Below are positions 1-7,315 of a stretch of DNA of 10,320 bases, piece after piece; the first letter of the stretch is position 1; each line of letters opens with the position of its first letter. This DNA is from Candidatus Arcticimaribacter sp. UBA7428 (lineage in GTDB: Bacteria; Bacteroidota; Bacteroidia; Flavobacteriales; Flavobacteriaceae): NCBI GenBank assembly GCA_002477625.1, contig DLQQ01000073.1, positions 1 through 10,320 on the forward strand. The letters run 5' to 3'. The notes beneath the pieces are model-generated. The model was not told the origin of the DNA. It worked only from the letters and a program-made list of their open reading frames with translations, and searched no databases. A program made the position numbers and the translations under genes.

Positions 1-1
1 A

Positions 2-373
2 ACATCAATCAAAGATTCTTTGAGTGCTGCTGAAAAAGCACGTGATGATATGGAAGCGGTTCAAGCAGATAACAAACGAATTCTAAAAGAAGCTCGCGCA
101 GAACGGGATGCTCTTTTGGCAGAAGCAAAGACAGCCAGTGTCCAAATCGTAAATCAAGCGAAAGAAGACGCGAAAGCTGCAGCAGATAAAATTACAGCTC
201 ATGCGCAGGAAACCATTCAAAATGAAAAGATAGCTGCGATCAACGAACTGAAAGGTCAAGTAGCTTCCCTGTCTATTGATATTGCTGAAAAAGTAATACA
301 AACTGAATTGAAAGATAAAGCAACTCAAGAGCAATTGGTATCCCAATTGGTTAAAGAAATTGCTGTAAAATAA
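2..373 (+). CDS. atpF: F1Fo ATP synthase subunit b, 5'-truncated by the window edge
   Basis: Subunit b is the peripheral stalk of the ATP synthase. It is anchored in the inner membrane and connects Fo to F1 through subunit delta. The 123 visible codons are the cytoplasmic part: a long, charged, Ala/Lys/Glu-rich helix (EKARDDMEAVQADNKRIL, later EDAKAAADKITAHAQ) typical of the right-handed b coiled coil. It ends with the b-type tail IDIAEKVIQTELKD followed by a short amphipathic end. The reading frame is open to base 2. The TTG at 20 is an internal Leu codon, not a start. About 40 residues, including the membrane helix, should lie upstream, since the family is usually about 160-165 residues long. 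The gene is followed after 4 nt by atpH, in the standard b-delta-alpha-gamma order. Identification rests on the residue pattern plus this context. Confidence 0.93.
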   Translation, partial: TSIKDSLSAAEKARDDMEAVQADNKRILKEARAERDALLAEAKTASVQIVNQAKEDAKAAADKITAHAQETIQNEKIAAINELKGQVASLSIDIAEKVIQTELKDKATQEQLVSQLVKEIAVK

Positions 374-377
374 TTCC

Positions 378-926
378 ATGAAAAACAACCGTGCCGCACT
401 TCGTTACGCAAAAGCAGCCTTGAGTATTGCACTCGATCAGGGTACAGCCGATGCATTTGAGCAAGACATGATAGGCATTGTCGAGGTTTGTTCTGCAAAC
501 AAAGATTTTATTGCCTTTTTGGAAAACCCTATTCTTTCTGTTGATACCAAAAAGGAAACAGTTGCTAAGGTATTTACTTCCCTTTCTGAGGGCAGTCAGC
601 GTCTGGTAGACTTACTTGCTGCAAACAACCGAATCAATTTACTGGATCAGGTAGCGGAGCAGTTCATCGCAATTTATCAAGTTCAACAAGGGAAACAAAC
701 TGTACTTGTTACCACGGCAGTTCCTCTAACGGCAACCTTAGAAAATACAATAATGAGCAAAGCTAAAGAATTGTCTTCAGCAAAGCTTACCCTAAGCAGC
801 GTAGTAGATCCATCCATCATAGGAGGGTTTATTTTGCGCATAGGAGATTTACAATACAATGCAAGTGTAGTTCAGAAATTAGACACACTTAAAAGAGAAT
901 TGACACAAACCAATTATAGCGCTTAA
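378..926 (+). CDS. atpH: F1Fo ATP synthase subunit delta
   Basis: Delta (the OSCP equivalent) sits on top of F1 and ties the alpha/beta hexamer to the b stalk. The 182-residue length is normal. The N-terminal helical domain (about residues 3-105) starts with the typical RAALRYAKAAL and contains the LLAANNRINLLDQVAEQF stretch. The C-terminal domain carries the family signature DPSIIGGFILRIGD at residues 144-157, followed by YNASVVQKLDTLKREL. The ATG lies 4 nt after the atpF stop, and the next gene starts 9 nt downstream, so it belongs to the same transcript. No Shine-Dalgarno sequence precedes it, as is usual in Bacteroidota. Nothing looks unusual. Confidence 0.96.
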   Translation: MKNNRAALRYAKAALSIALDQGTADAFEQDMIGIVEVCSANKDFIAFLENPILSVDTKKETVAKVFTSLSEGSQRLVDLLAANNRINLLDQVAEQFIAIYQVQQGKQTVLVTTAVPLTATLENTIMSKAKELSSAKLTLSSVVDPSIIGGFILRIGDLQYNASVVQKLDTLKRELTQTNYSA

Positions 927-935
927 ATAGATACT

Positions 936-2513
936 ATGGCAGCAATTAAACCCGCTGAAGTTTCAGCAATTTTAAAAAACCAACTCGCAGGATTTGAAGC
1001 TAAAGCTTCTCTAGATGAAGTTGGAACCGTTCTTCAAGTAGGAGATGGAATCGCACGTGTTTATGGACTTTCTAATGCTCAGTATGGAGAATTAGTTCGT
1101 TTCGATTCTGGATTAGAAGGAATGGTTTTGAACCTTGAAGAAGATAATGTAGGGGTGGTACTTTTAGGCCCATCAAAAGAAATTTCTGAAGGAGATACCG
1201 TGAAGCGTACCGAGCGTATTGCTTCGATCAAGGTTGGAGAAAGTATTGTTGGCCGAGTGGTTGACACGCTTGGAAATCCAATTGATGGAAAGGGAGCTCT
1301 TGAAGGAGACTTATACGAAATGCCTCTTGAGCGTAAAGCGCCTGGAGTAATTTACCGTCAGCCGGTAAACGAACCGTTGCAAACAGGAATCAAGTCTATT
1401 GACGCGATGATACCCGTAGGTAGAGGACAACGTGAATTGGTGATTGGTGACCGTCAAACGGGTAAAACTACCGTTTGTATTGACACCATTTTGAATCAAA
1501 AAGAATTTTACGATGCAGGAGAGCCTGTATATTGTATTTACGTAGCGATAGGACAAAAAGCGTCTACCGTTGCAGGAATTGCAAAGGTTTTAGAAGATAA
1601 AGGAGCTTTAGCCTATACAACGATTGTGGCTGCTAACGCATCCGACCCAGCACCTATGCAAGTATACGCACCTTTTGCAGGAGCCGCTATTGGTGAATTT
1701 TTTAGAGATACTGGTAGACCAGCCTTGATTGTTTTTGATGATTTATCAAAACAAGCAGTTGCATACCGTGAAGTTTCACTTTTATTACGTCGCCCACCGG
1801 GACGTGAAGCATATCCTGGGGATGTATTTTACTTGCATTCGCGTTTACTAGAACGTGCAGCAAAAGTTATCGCTAATGATGATATTGCAAAAGGGATGAA
1901 CGACCTTCCGGATTCTTTAAAAAGTATTGTAAAAGGAGGAGGTTCATTAACCGCACTTCCTATAATTGAAACTCAAGCAGGAGACGTTTCTGCTTATATT
2001 CCTACAAACGTAATTTCGATTACTGATGGACAAATTTTCCTAGAGTCTGATTTATTCAACTCGGGTGTTCGCCCAGCAATTAACGTAGGGATTTCAGTAT
2101 CTCGAGTTGGAGGTTCTGCACAGATCAAACCCATGAAAAAAGTTTCAGGAACCTTGAAACTAGATCAAGCACAGTTCCGTGAATTGGAAGCCTTTGCTAA
2201 ATTTGGTTCTGACCTGGATGCTGCAACCTTAAACGTAATTGAAAAAGGACGTCGTAATGTTGAGATCTTAAAACAAGCTCAAAACGATCCTTTTACAGTA
2301 GAAGATCAAACGGCGATTATCTATGCAGGTTCAAAAAACTTGTTGCGATCGGTACCTGTAGACCAAGTAAAAGCTTTTGAAAAAAGCTATATCGAAGTAT
2401 TGAACAGCAAACACCGTGGCACATTAGACACGATCAAAGCAGGAAAATTAACAGATGAGGTTTTAGATACCTTAAACAGTGTTGCAAAAGAAGTAGCAGC
2501 TCAATTCGAATAA
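936..2513 (+). CDS. atpA: F1Fo ATP synthase subunit alpha
   Basis: Alpha is the non-catalytic nucleotide-binding subunit of the F1 head and alternates with beta in the hexamer. The 525 residues show the whole family architecture. There is an N-terminal beta-barrel (about 25-92). The P-loop GDRQTGKT is at 171-178, and the Walker B region [12 protein letters not shown] is at about 263-274. The [10 protein letters not shown] motif at about 387-396 includes Arg390, which corresponds to the arginine that reaches into the neighbouring beta catalytic site. A helical C-terminal domain follows. Around residues 311-336 ([18 protein letters not shown]) the sequence is longer than the E. coli protein (513 aa), and I take this to be a lineage-type insertion rather than an anomaly. 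The spacing of 9 nt to atpH and 12 nt to atpG supports one operon. Confidence 0.98.
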   Translation: MAAIKPAEVSAILKNQLAGFEAKASLDEVGTVLQVGDGIARVYGLSNAQYGELVRFDSGLEGMVLNLEEDNVGVVLLGPSKEISEGDTVKRTERIASIKVGESIVGRVVDTLGNPIDGKGALEGDLYEMPLERKAPGVIYRQPVNEPLQTGIKSIDAMIPVGRGQRELVIGDRQTGKTTVCIDTILNQKEFYDAGEPVYCIYVAIGQKASTVAGIAKVLEDKGALAYTTIVAANASDPAPMQVYAPFAGAAIGEFFRDTGRPALIVFDDLSKQAVAYREVSLLLRRPPGREAYPGDVFYLHSRLLERAAKVIANDDIAKGMNDLPDSLKSIVKGGGSLTALPIIETQAGDVSAYIPTNVISITDGQIFLESDLFNSGVRPAINVGISVSRVGGSAQIKPMKKVSGTLKLDQAQFRELEAFAKFGSDLDAATLNVIEKGRRNVEILKQAQNDPFTVEDQTAIIYAGSKNLLRSVPVDQVKAFEKSYIEVLNSKHRGTLDTIKAGKLTDEVLDTLNSVAKEVAAQFE

Positions 2514-2525
2514 ACGACCACCAGC

Positions 2526-3389
2526 ATGGCCAATTTAAAAGAGATACGGAATAGGATTGCATCGGTTTCATCGACCATGCAAATCACCTCTGCCATGAAA
2601 ATGGTATCTGCAGCAAAGCTCAAAAAAGCTCAGGATGCAATTACGGCGATGCGACCTTATTCGGATAAACTCACCGAGCTGATCCAGAACTTAAGTGGAT
2701 CTATTGATGGGGATACCCAAAACCCATTTACAGAACAACGTCCAGTTCAAAACGTTCTAATCATTGCGATTACGTCTAACCGAGGTCTTTGTGGAGGATT
2801 CAACTCCAACATCGTAAAAGGGGTTACCAAAAAAATCAATACAGTTTACGCAAATAAAAACGTCAGCCTCATTACCCTTGGTAAAAAAGGAAACGACATT
2901 TTACAGAAATCATTTACTGTAGCAACAAACAATAACGAAATCTTCGACGAACTGACCTTCTCGAATGCAAGCGACATCGCAGATGCATTTATGGAAGCGT
3001 TTACAAACAAGCAGTACGATACGATTGAAGTGGTTTATAACCGCTTTAAAAACGCCGCTACGCAGATTATGACAACTGAAACGCTACTGCCTATTGTTTC
3101 TGAGTCAGCGGAAGAAGTAAATTCAGATACGGATTATATTTTTGAACCTACCCAAGAAGACATTGTAAACAAATTATTACCAAAAAGTATAAAAATGCAA
3201 TTATTCAAAGCCCTCCGGGACTCATTTGCGAGTGAACACGGAGCACGAATGACTGCAATGCACAAAGCAACCGATAACGCAACTGAATTGAGAGATCAGC
3301 TTAAGCTGTCATACAACCAAGCGCGTCAGGCATCGATTACTAATGAAATCTTAGAAATAGTTGGAGGAGCAGAAGCCCTGAATTCTTAA
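2526..3389 (+). CDS. atpG: F1Fo ATP synthase subunit gamma
   Basis: Gamma is the rotating central shaft that couples the c-ring to the catalytic beta subunits. The 287-residue protein has the two diagnostic ends. The N-terminal helix contains ANLKEIRNRIASVSSTMQIT, then AMKMVSAAKLKKAQ. The C-terminal helix contains EHGARMTAMHKATDNA, then NQARQASITNEILEIVGGAEAL. The central Rossmann-like domain begins with the conserved ITSNRGLCGGFNSNI at about residues 82-96. The ATG is 12 nt after the atpA stop. The gene is followed by a strong terminator and not by atpD/atpC, so in this genome beta and epsilon must be encoded elsewhere. That split is common in Flavobacteriia. Confidence 0.97.
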   Translation: MANLKEIRNRIASVSSTMQITSAMKMVSAAKLKKAQDAITAMRPYSDKLTELIQNLSGSIDGDTQNPFTEQRPVQNVLIIAITSNRGLCGGFNSNIVKGVTKKINTVYANKNVSLITLGKKGNDILQKSFTVATNNNEIFDELTFSNASDIADAFMEAFTNKQYDTIEVVYNRFKNAATQIMTTETLLPIVSESAEEVNSDTDYIFEPTQEDIVNKLLPKSIKMQLFKALRDSFASEHGARMTAMHKATDNATELRDQLKLSYNQARQASITNEILEIVGGAEALNS

Positions 3390-3415
3390 TTTTTTTTAGA
3401 GTGACATTTTGAATC

Positions 3416-3440
3416 AACCCCTCTTCTGAGGGGTTTTTTT
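3416..3440 (+). terminator. Rho-independent terminator of the atp operon
   Basis: A perfect 8-bp stem AACCCCTC / GAGGGGTT (3416-3423 with 3428-3435) encloses a TTCT loop and runs into seven T residues (3434-3440). It begins 26 nt after the atpG stop, so it should end the ATP synthase transcript. On the minus strand no T-run follows the hairpin, so it looks unidirectional. Confidence 0.9.
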
Positions 3441-3496
3441 ATTTCCCTTCCCAAGGGACCAGTGGGTTATTGTATCGTCAGGGGTATGCCCTTTGA

Positions 3497-3688
3497 CATT
3501 CCTGGTCTGCTGCTGCTGATCCCATAATTATCAAGGACGGCATTGAGATTGATACGATTGAAGACCTAAGCGGAGATGAAATCGAAAGCATAACTGTTTT
3601 AAAAGCCAAGGACGCGATCGAAAAATATGGCGCTGATGGCGCTCATGGTGCCATTGAAATTAAAGGAAAGAAGAAAGACCAACCTTAG
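3497..3688 (+). pseudogene. Orphan C-terminal fragment with a TonB-plug-like tail
   Basis: The frame is open from 3497 (just after a TGA at 3494) to the TAG at 3686-3688. It reads PIIIKDGIEIDTIEDLSGD, then EIESITVLKAKDAIEKYGAD, then GAHGAIEIKGKKKDQP. This matches the pattern seen in Bacteroidota as (P)L(Y)I-DG-E, then D-IESI-VLK--A---YG--G--GVI-I. That pattern occurs in the plug domain of SusC/TonB-dependent receptors, and as a stand-alone tail at the end of M56/BlaR1-like peptidases and other envelope proteins. The end right after the motif fits the tail type better than a receptor. No ATG, GTG or TTG occurs in this frame, and upstream sequence is not recognisably coding in any frame. I therefore take it to be the remnant of a longer gene whose 5' part was lost. 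The terminator just downstream could have been that gene's own. A non-canonical start (ATA/ATT near 3524) cannot be excluded. Confidence 0.5.
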
Positions 3689-3709
3689 GCAACTCCACAT
3701 AACCTTTAG

Positions 3710-3749
3710 AGCCCTATGCATATAAAGATGCATAGGGTTTCTTGTTTTG
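3710..3749 (+). terminator. Rho-independent terminator after the orphan fragment
   Basis: A perfect 10-bp stem CCCTATGCAT / ATGCATAGGG (3712-3721 with 3728-3737) has the 6-nt loop ATAAAG and can be extended by a G-T and an A-T pair. It is followed by TTTCTTGTTTT. It lies 22 nt after the TAG of the fragment at 3497-3688 and before the dut leader, so it would insulate dut from upstream transcription. Confidence 0.75.
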
Positions 3750-3791
3750 AATACTAAACATTTTCTTTATACAGTCACTTCAATTAATGCT

Positions 3792-3810
3792 TAGCTTTTT
3801 TGTATTTTTA
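3792..3810 (+). promoter_or_regulatory. Possible dut operon promoter -7 region (weak)
   Basis: After the hairpin terminator, dut must have its own promoter. Two overlapping 7-of-8 matches to the Bacteroidota -7 element TAnnTTTG occur here, TAGCTTTT at 3792-3799 and TATTTTTA at 3803-3810. They lie 20-38 nt before the dut ATG. No clear TTG stands at the expected -33 position for either, so this is only the most likely zone. Confidence 0.2.
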
Positions 3811-3829
3811 TTGAGTATAAAAAAGAAAG

Positions 3830-4267
3830 ATGATCACAGTACCTATAATCAATGAAAGCCCCTTTGATCTCCCGAGTTTTGCAACAGTCAATTCTGCAGG
3901 AGTAGACCTACGTGCAAACCTAGCAAACCCAATTACACTAGGTCCTTTAGAACGGACCATTATCGGTACGGGACTCAAAATGGCTTTGCCCGAAGGATAT
4001 GAAGCCCAGGTACGCCCTAGGAGTGGTTTGGCAGCTAAGCATGGACTCAGTGTACTCAATGCTCCAGGAACGATCGATGCCGACTACCGTGGCGAGGTTG
4101 GGGTCATTTTAGTTAACCTTTCAAACGAACCCTTTACAATTCAGCCTGGAGAACGCATAGCCCAATTGGTTATAGCGCAATACGAACAAGTACGTTGGAA
4201 CCTTCAAGAAACGCTCGACACCACCGAACGTGGTGCAGGGGGTTTTGGAAGCACCGGAAAAGAATAA
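3830..4267 (+). CDS. dut: dUTP diphosphatase (dUTPase)
   Basis: This cytosolic homotrimeric enzyme hydrolyses dUTP to dUMP and pyrophosphate. It keeps uracil out of DNA and supplies dUMP for thymidylate synthesis. All five conserved motifs are present in 145 residues: motif 1 AGVDLRA (23-29), motif 2 [11 protein letters not shown] (62-72), motif 3 [11 protein letters not shown] (80-90, with the catalytic Asp and the Tyr of the uracil pocket), motif 4 PGERIAQLV (106-114) and motif 5 [10 protein letters not shown] (134-143). The length is normal and no residue of the motifs is missing. It is the first gene of a four-gene operon. It ends with tandem stops (TAA TAG), and the next ATG is 6 nt downstream. 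The start is the only ATG that gives the standard N-terminus. Confidence 0.97.
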   Translation: MITVPIINESPFDLPSFATVNSAGVDLRANLANPITLGPLERTIIGTGLKMALPEGYEAQVRPRSGLAAKHGLSVLNAPGTIDADYRGEVGVILVNLSNEPFTIQPGERIAQLVIAQYEQVRWNLQETLDTTERGAGGFGSTGKE

Positions 4268-4273
4268 TAGCAA

Positions 4274-5290
4274 ATGAAAATTATTATACCCATGGCAGGA
4301 CGAGGCTCTCGTCTTCGCCCGCACACATTAACGATTCCCAAACCCTTGGTTCCCGTTGCTGGGATACCCATAGTAGAACAATTGGTTCGTGATATAGCAG
4401 GAGTAGTTAACCAAGCCATCGAAGAAGTAGCTTTTGTCTTGGGAGATCCCGCATTTTTTGGAGATGAAATTGTAGCACAACTTTTAAAAATAGCTTCTGA
4501 TATTGGAGCAAAGGGAACGATTTATAGACAGTTAGAACCTTTGGGAACTGGTCACGCAATCATGTGTGCAGCACCCTCCTTATCGGGCCCTGCTGTTGTT
4601 GCTTATGCCGACACCCTTATTCGTGCTAAGTTTCAACTAGACCCAGAGGCAGACAGTATTATTTGGGTTAAAAAAGTAGCACAACCCGAAGCTTATGGGG
4701 TAGTTCAATTGAATGAGCAAGGAGCAATTACCGAACTGGTCGAAAAACCAAAAAACTTTGTTTCGGATCTTGCCGTTATTGGGATATATTATTTTAAAGC
4801 AATAGAAAAACTTAAAGCCGCCTTACAAACCGTTTTGGATGAAAAGCTTACCCACGGAGGCGAGTATCAAATCAACGATGGAATCAAACGTCTTATGTCA
4901 GCTGGGGATTTGTTTTTACCCGGAGAAGTAGACGAATGGATGGATTGTGGCAATAAACAGATCACCTTAGAAACAAACTCAAAAATGCTTGGGTTTTTAG
5001 AAGCTGAAGGAAATGAAATGATTGACCCTTCTGCGGTGCTCGAAAATGCAACTGTAATTTCACCCTGTTATATTGGCCCCAATGTTCAACTTAAAAATGT
5101 AACGTTAGGACCAGGCGTATCGATCGGAACTGGAACGGTTATTGAGAACGCAACAGTAACCCATAGTTTAATTCAAAATAACAGTACAATTTCTAACGCT
5201 ACACTTCATCGAGCCATGATTGGGAATCATGTTATATTTGACGGTAGGTTTACAGAAATTAGCCTGGGTGATTATACCGAAATGATATGA
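4274..5290 (+). CDS. Sugar-phosphate nucleotidyltransferase with left-handed beta-helix tail
   Basis: The enzyme should join a sugar-1-phosphate and an NTP to make an NDP-sugar for cell-surface glycans. Residues 1 to about 235 form the nucleotidyltransferase domain. It has the P-loop-like signature PMAGRGSRLRPHT (6-18), the substrate Lys in PKPLVPVAG (22-30), a YADTL (111-115) in place of the usual GDTL/GDNL metal-binding site, VEKPK (156-160) and WMDCGN (222-227). Residues 250-330 are hexapeptide-like repeats (IDPSAVLENATV, CYIGPNVQLKN, VSIGTGTVIENATV), a left-handed beta-helix as in RmlA-long, GlmU-like and GMP-type enzymes. The nucleotide and sugar cannot be read from sequence, so no symbol is given. 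Its stop overlaps the next ATG (ATGATATGA), which suggests translational coupling with the lipoprotein gene. Confidence 0.87.
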   Translation: MKIIIPMAGRGSRLRPHTLTIPKPLVPVAGIPIVEQLVRDIAGVVNQAIEEVAFVLGDPAFFGDEIVAQLLKIASDIGAKGTIYRQLEPLGTGHAIMCAAPSLSGPAVVAYADTLIRAKFQLDPEADSIIWVKKVAQPEAYGVVQLNEQGAITELVEKPKNFVSDLAVIGIYYFKAIEKLKAALQTVLDEKLTHGGEYQINDGIKRLMSAGDLFLPGEVDEWMDCGNKQITLETNSKMLGFLEAEGNEMIDPSAVLENATVISPCYIGPNVQLKNVTLGPGVSIGTGTVIENATVTHSLIQNNSTISNATLHRAMIGNHVIFDGRFTEISLGDYTEMI

Positions 5291-6072
5291 AAAAAAACAT
5301 AAGCCTTCGTTCTCTTTTTACTTTGCTTGTACTGACTGCGTTTGTATGGAGCTGTAAGTCAGTTGTCGTATTACCTACAAAAGAACCGTTAGCAAAAGTG
5401 GATCTTAAGCTTTTGGGCAAAGAAATTGACAAAGCATCTACTCGAATCAAAACGTTTAGAGCACGTGTAAAGGCAGAATATAAAGACGGCAAGCAACAAC
5501 ATCAGTTGAGCCTAAACCTGCGCATGGAGTCCAATAAAACACTTTGGATGAGCGCTTCCATCTTAGTACCTATTGCAAAACTATTGATTACGCCAACACG
5601 GGTTGGATTTTATGAAAAATTCCAAAAAACCTATTACGATGGTGATTTGAGTTTTATCAATGAGCAACTGGGAACCACTTTTAGCTTTAGTGATTTACAA
5701 AATGTACTACTTGGAAATCCGATTACGGATATGACGTCGGTTGGGTTTGATCGCATCGACCACCCACAATATTATGTTTTGGTTCCTAAAACAGAAAACA
5801 ACCAATTTCGGCCAACCTACTTTTTTGATCCGAATTCCTTTCGTCTAAAAGAACAGCGCTTTATAGTTCCAGGATCGTCACAATCTTTGAGTATCAAATA
5901 TCCAAAAGTTCAAAAAATGGAAGGCGAAACACTCCCTAAAGAAATTGAAATTTCTGTATTTGATGGGTCTAACTTAGTACAAATCCGATTGGATTTCATC
6001 CGTACGGATTTCCCCAAAAACCTAACAGTTCCCTTTACCATTCCAAACGGATATAAAAAATTAAGTCTATAA
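5287..6072 (+). CDS. DUF4292-type lipoprotein
   Basis: The 261-residue protein has a lipoprotein signal peptide: a basic start (MKKNISLR), a hydrophobic core LFTLLVLTAFV, and a lipobox VWSC with Cys23 as the lipidation site. The mature part begins KSVVVLPTKEPLAKVD and is beta-rich, with short alternating strands (FRARVKAEYKDG, LSLNLRMESNKTLWMSA, RVGFYEKFQKTYYDGDLSF). This is the layout of the Bacteroidota DUF4292 family. Proteins of this shape resemble LolA/LolB-like half-barrels that carry or receive lipids or lipoproteins. That function is an inference here. The residue after the Cys is Lys, with no clear surface-export signal, so a location on the inner leaflet of the outer membrane is likely. 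The start overlaps the preceding stop, and the stop shares one base with the next ATG (TAATG). Confidence 0.8.
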   Translation: MKKNISLRSLFTLLVLTAFVWSCKSVVVLPTKEPLAKVDLKLLGKEIDKASTRIKTFRARVKAEYKDGKQQHQLSLNLRMESNKTLWMSASILVPIAKLLITPTRVGFYEKFQKTYYDGDLSFINEQLGTTFSFSDLQNVLLGNPITDMTSVGFDRIDHPQYYVLVPKTENNQFRPTYFFDPNSFRLKEQRFIVPGSSQSLSIKYPKVQKMEGETLPKEIEISVFDGSNLVQIRLDFIRTDFPKNLTVPFTIPNGYKKLSL

Positions 6073-7307
6073 TGAGATTTGCTGCTGGGGTTTCTTTTAA
6101 AGTTGTTCTAGCCCTTTTGGGTTTTTTGGTGTTGGGATCCAACCTATACGCCCAAGACGAACGACAACAAAACCTAGAAAACCAGCGTAAACGCTTGCAA
6201 CAAGAGATTAAGCAGATCAATAAATTGCTTTTTTCGAATGAAAAACAGAAGAAATCAGTTTTAACAGAGGTTGAAGATTTAAGCTTAAAGATCGATGTAC
6301 GAAGAAGACTGATCCGAGTGACGAACGAACAGGCGAATCGTTTGACGCAGCAAATCAATGTAAATCAACGAACCATCGATCGGCAGCGAAAAGAGTTGGA
6401 GGCATTGAAAAAAGATTATTCTGAAATGATTTTAAAGTCCTATCAGAGTAAGTCGGGACAGAGCCGCATGATGTTTTTATTTTCCTCTGAGAATTTTTTA
6501 CAGGCTTATAAGCGTTTTCAATATTTAAAACAATACACCAGTTTCAGAAAGAAACAAGGGGAACTTATTGCAGAAAAAACACAAATCTTACAGCAATTGA
6601 ATCTTGATTTAATAACTCAAAAACGCAAGAAAGAAGTTTTAGTTCAAGAAAATAAAGAAGCCCAAGATGCATACAGAAAAGAACAAACGAGCCAACAAGC
6701 CCTTGTTAAAGCCCTAAAAAAGAAGGAAAGAAGCTTTGTTTCACAAATTAAAAATAAACAGAAAAAGGCAGCTGAGATAAACAAGGAAATACAGCGCCTC
6801 ATCCGAGCTGCAATCGCAGCTTCGAATAAGGCCGCAGGGAAAAAAGCAAATGCAAAGGTATTTACATTGACCCCTGAAGACCAACTGATCTCGGATAACA
6901 TCACAGCCAACAAAGGAAAACTTCCATGGCCAGTTGAACAAGGCATAGTAATTCAACGTTTTGGAAAACAACCGCATCCGGTAGTTAAAACCGCAATGAT
7001 TCAAAGCAACGGAGTTACAATTGCAACCCCTAAAAGCTCAGAGGCACGTGCCGTATTTGAGGGAAAGGTAATGTCTATTATTGGGTTTAAAGGGAGCAAC
7101 CCAACGGTATTGATCCAACACGGAAATTACATTACTACCTATTCTAACTTAGGAGAAGTATATGTGATTAAAGGTCAAAAAGTGAAGGCCAAGGAAAAGA
7201 TTGGAAAAGTATTTACCAATCCAGAAACGGGAAAAACAGAACTCAAGTTCAGTGTCTTTAAAAACAGCTCGCCAACAAATCCAAAAGGATGGATTTTCAG
7301 AATGTAA
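6072..7307 (+). CDS. EnvC-like murein hydrolase activator (coiled coil plus degenerate LytM/M23 domain)
   Basis: The 411-residue exported protein has a signal peptide (hydrophobic 11-22, likely cleavage after LYA at 25-27). A long, highly charged coiled coil covers about residues 29-250, with a break near 128-155. The C-terminal LytM/peptidase-M23 fold is at about 283-405, starting with LPWPVEQGIVIQRFG. Active M23 enzymes hold zinc with an H-xxx-D motif and an HxH motif. Here the first site reads NGVTIAT (313-319), the YAHL position reads YSNL (357-360), and HLHF reads ELKF (390-393). The metal ligands are therefore gone, as in E. coli EnvC, which activates the amidases AmiA/AmiB during septum splitting. 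By analogy this protein should activate a periplasmic amidase rather than cut peptidoglycan itself. It is the last gene of the dut operon and converges with the SPOR gene 8 nt further on. Confidence 0.87.
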   Translation: MRFAAGVSFKVVLALLGFLVLGSNLYAQDERQQNLENQRKRLQQEIKQINKLLFSNEKQKKSVLTEVEDLSLKIDVRRRLIRVTNEQANRLTQQINVNQRTIDRQRKELEALKKDYSEMILKSYQSKSGQSRMMFLFSSENFLQAYKRFQYLKQYTSFRKKQGELIAEKTQILQQLNLDLITQKRKKEVLVQENKEAQDAYRKEQTSQQALVKALKKKERSFVSQIKNKQKKAAEINKEIQRLIRAAIAASNKAAGKKANAKVFTLTPEDQLISDNITANKGKLPWPVEQGIVIQRFGKQPHPVVKTAMIQSNGVTIATPKSSEARAVFEGKVMSIIGFKGSNPTVLIQHGNYITTYSNLGEVYVIKGQKVKAKEKIGKVFTNPETGKTELKFSVFKNSSPTNPKGWIFRM

Positions 7308-7315
7308 AAGCTGTT

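Larger units (their letters stand above)
3390..3829. other. Intergenic gap between atpG and dut
   Basis: This 440-nt stretch without an intact gene contains the atpG terminator (3416-3440), a small hairpin with stem TCCCTT/AAGGGA at 3444-3458 that lacks a T-run, and a (CTG)4 run at 3507-3518. It also holds an orphan coding fragment (3497-3688), a second terminator-like hairpin (3710-3749), and an AT-rich leader before dut. Between 3441 and 3496 I recognise no coding sequence in any frame. The layout, with a gene remnant between two terminators, suggests that a gene once stood here downstream of the ATP synthase operon. Confidence 0.6.

Noticed and set aside
1079..1556. Minus-strand ORFs opposite atpA, and similar antisense ORFs elsewhere
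   Set aside because: They mirror strongly conserved genes on the other strand and show no family pattern of their own.
3444..3458. Second hairpin (TCCCTT / AAGGGA) after the atp terminator
   Set aside because: It has a 6-bp stem with a 3-nt loop and no T-run on either strand. I cannot assign a function, and chance is a fair explanation.
3486..3527. Short ORF MPFDIPGLLLLIP as the start of the plug-like fragment
   Set aside because: It is in a different frame and stops before the motif. A frameshift would be needed to join them, and its 13 codons show no recognisable family pattern.
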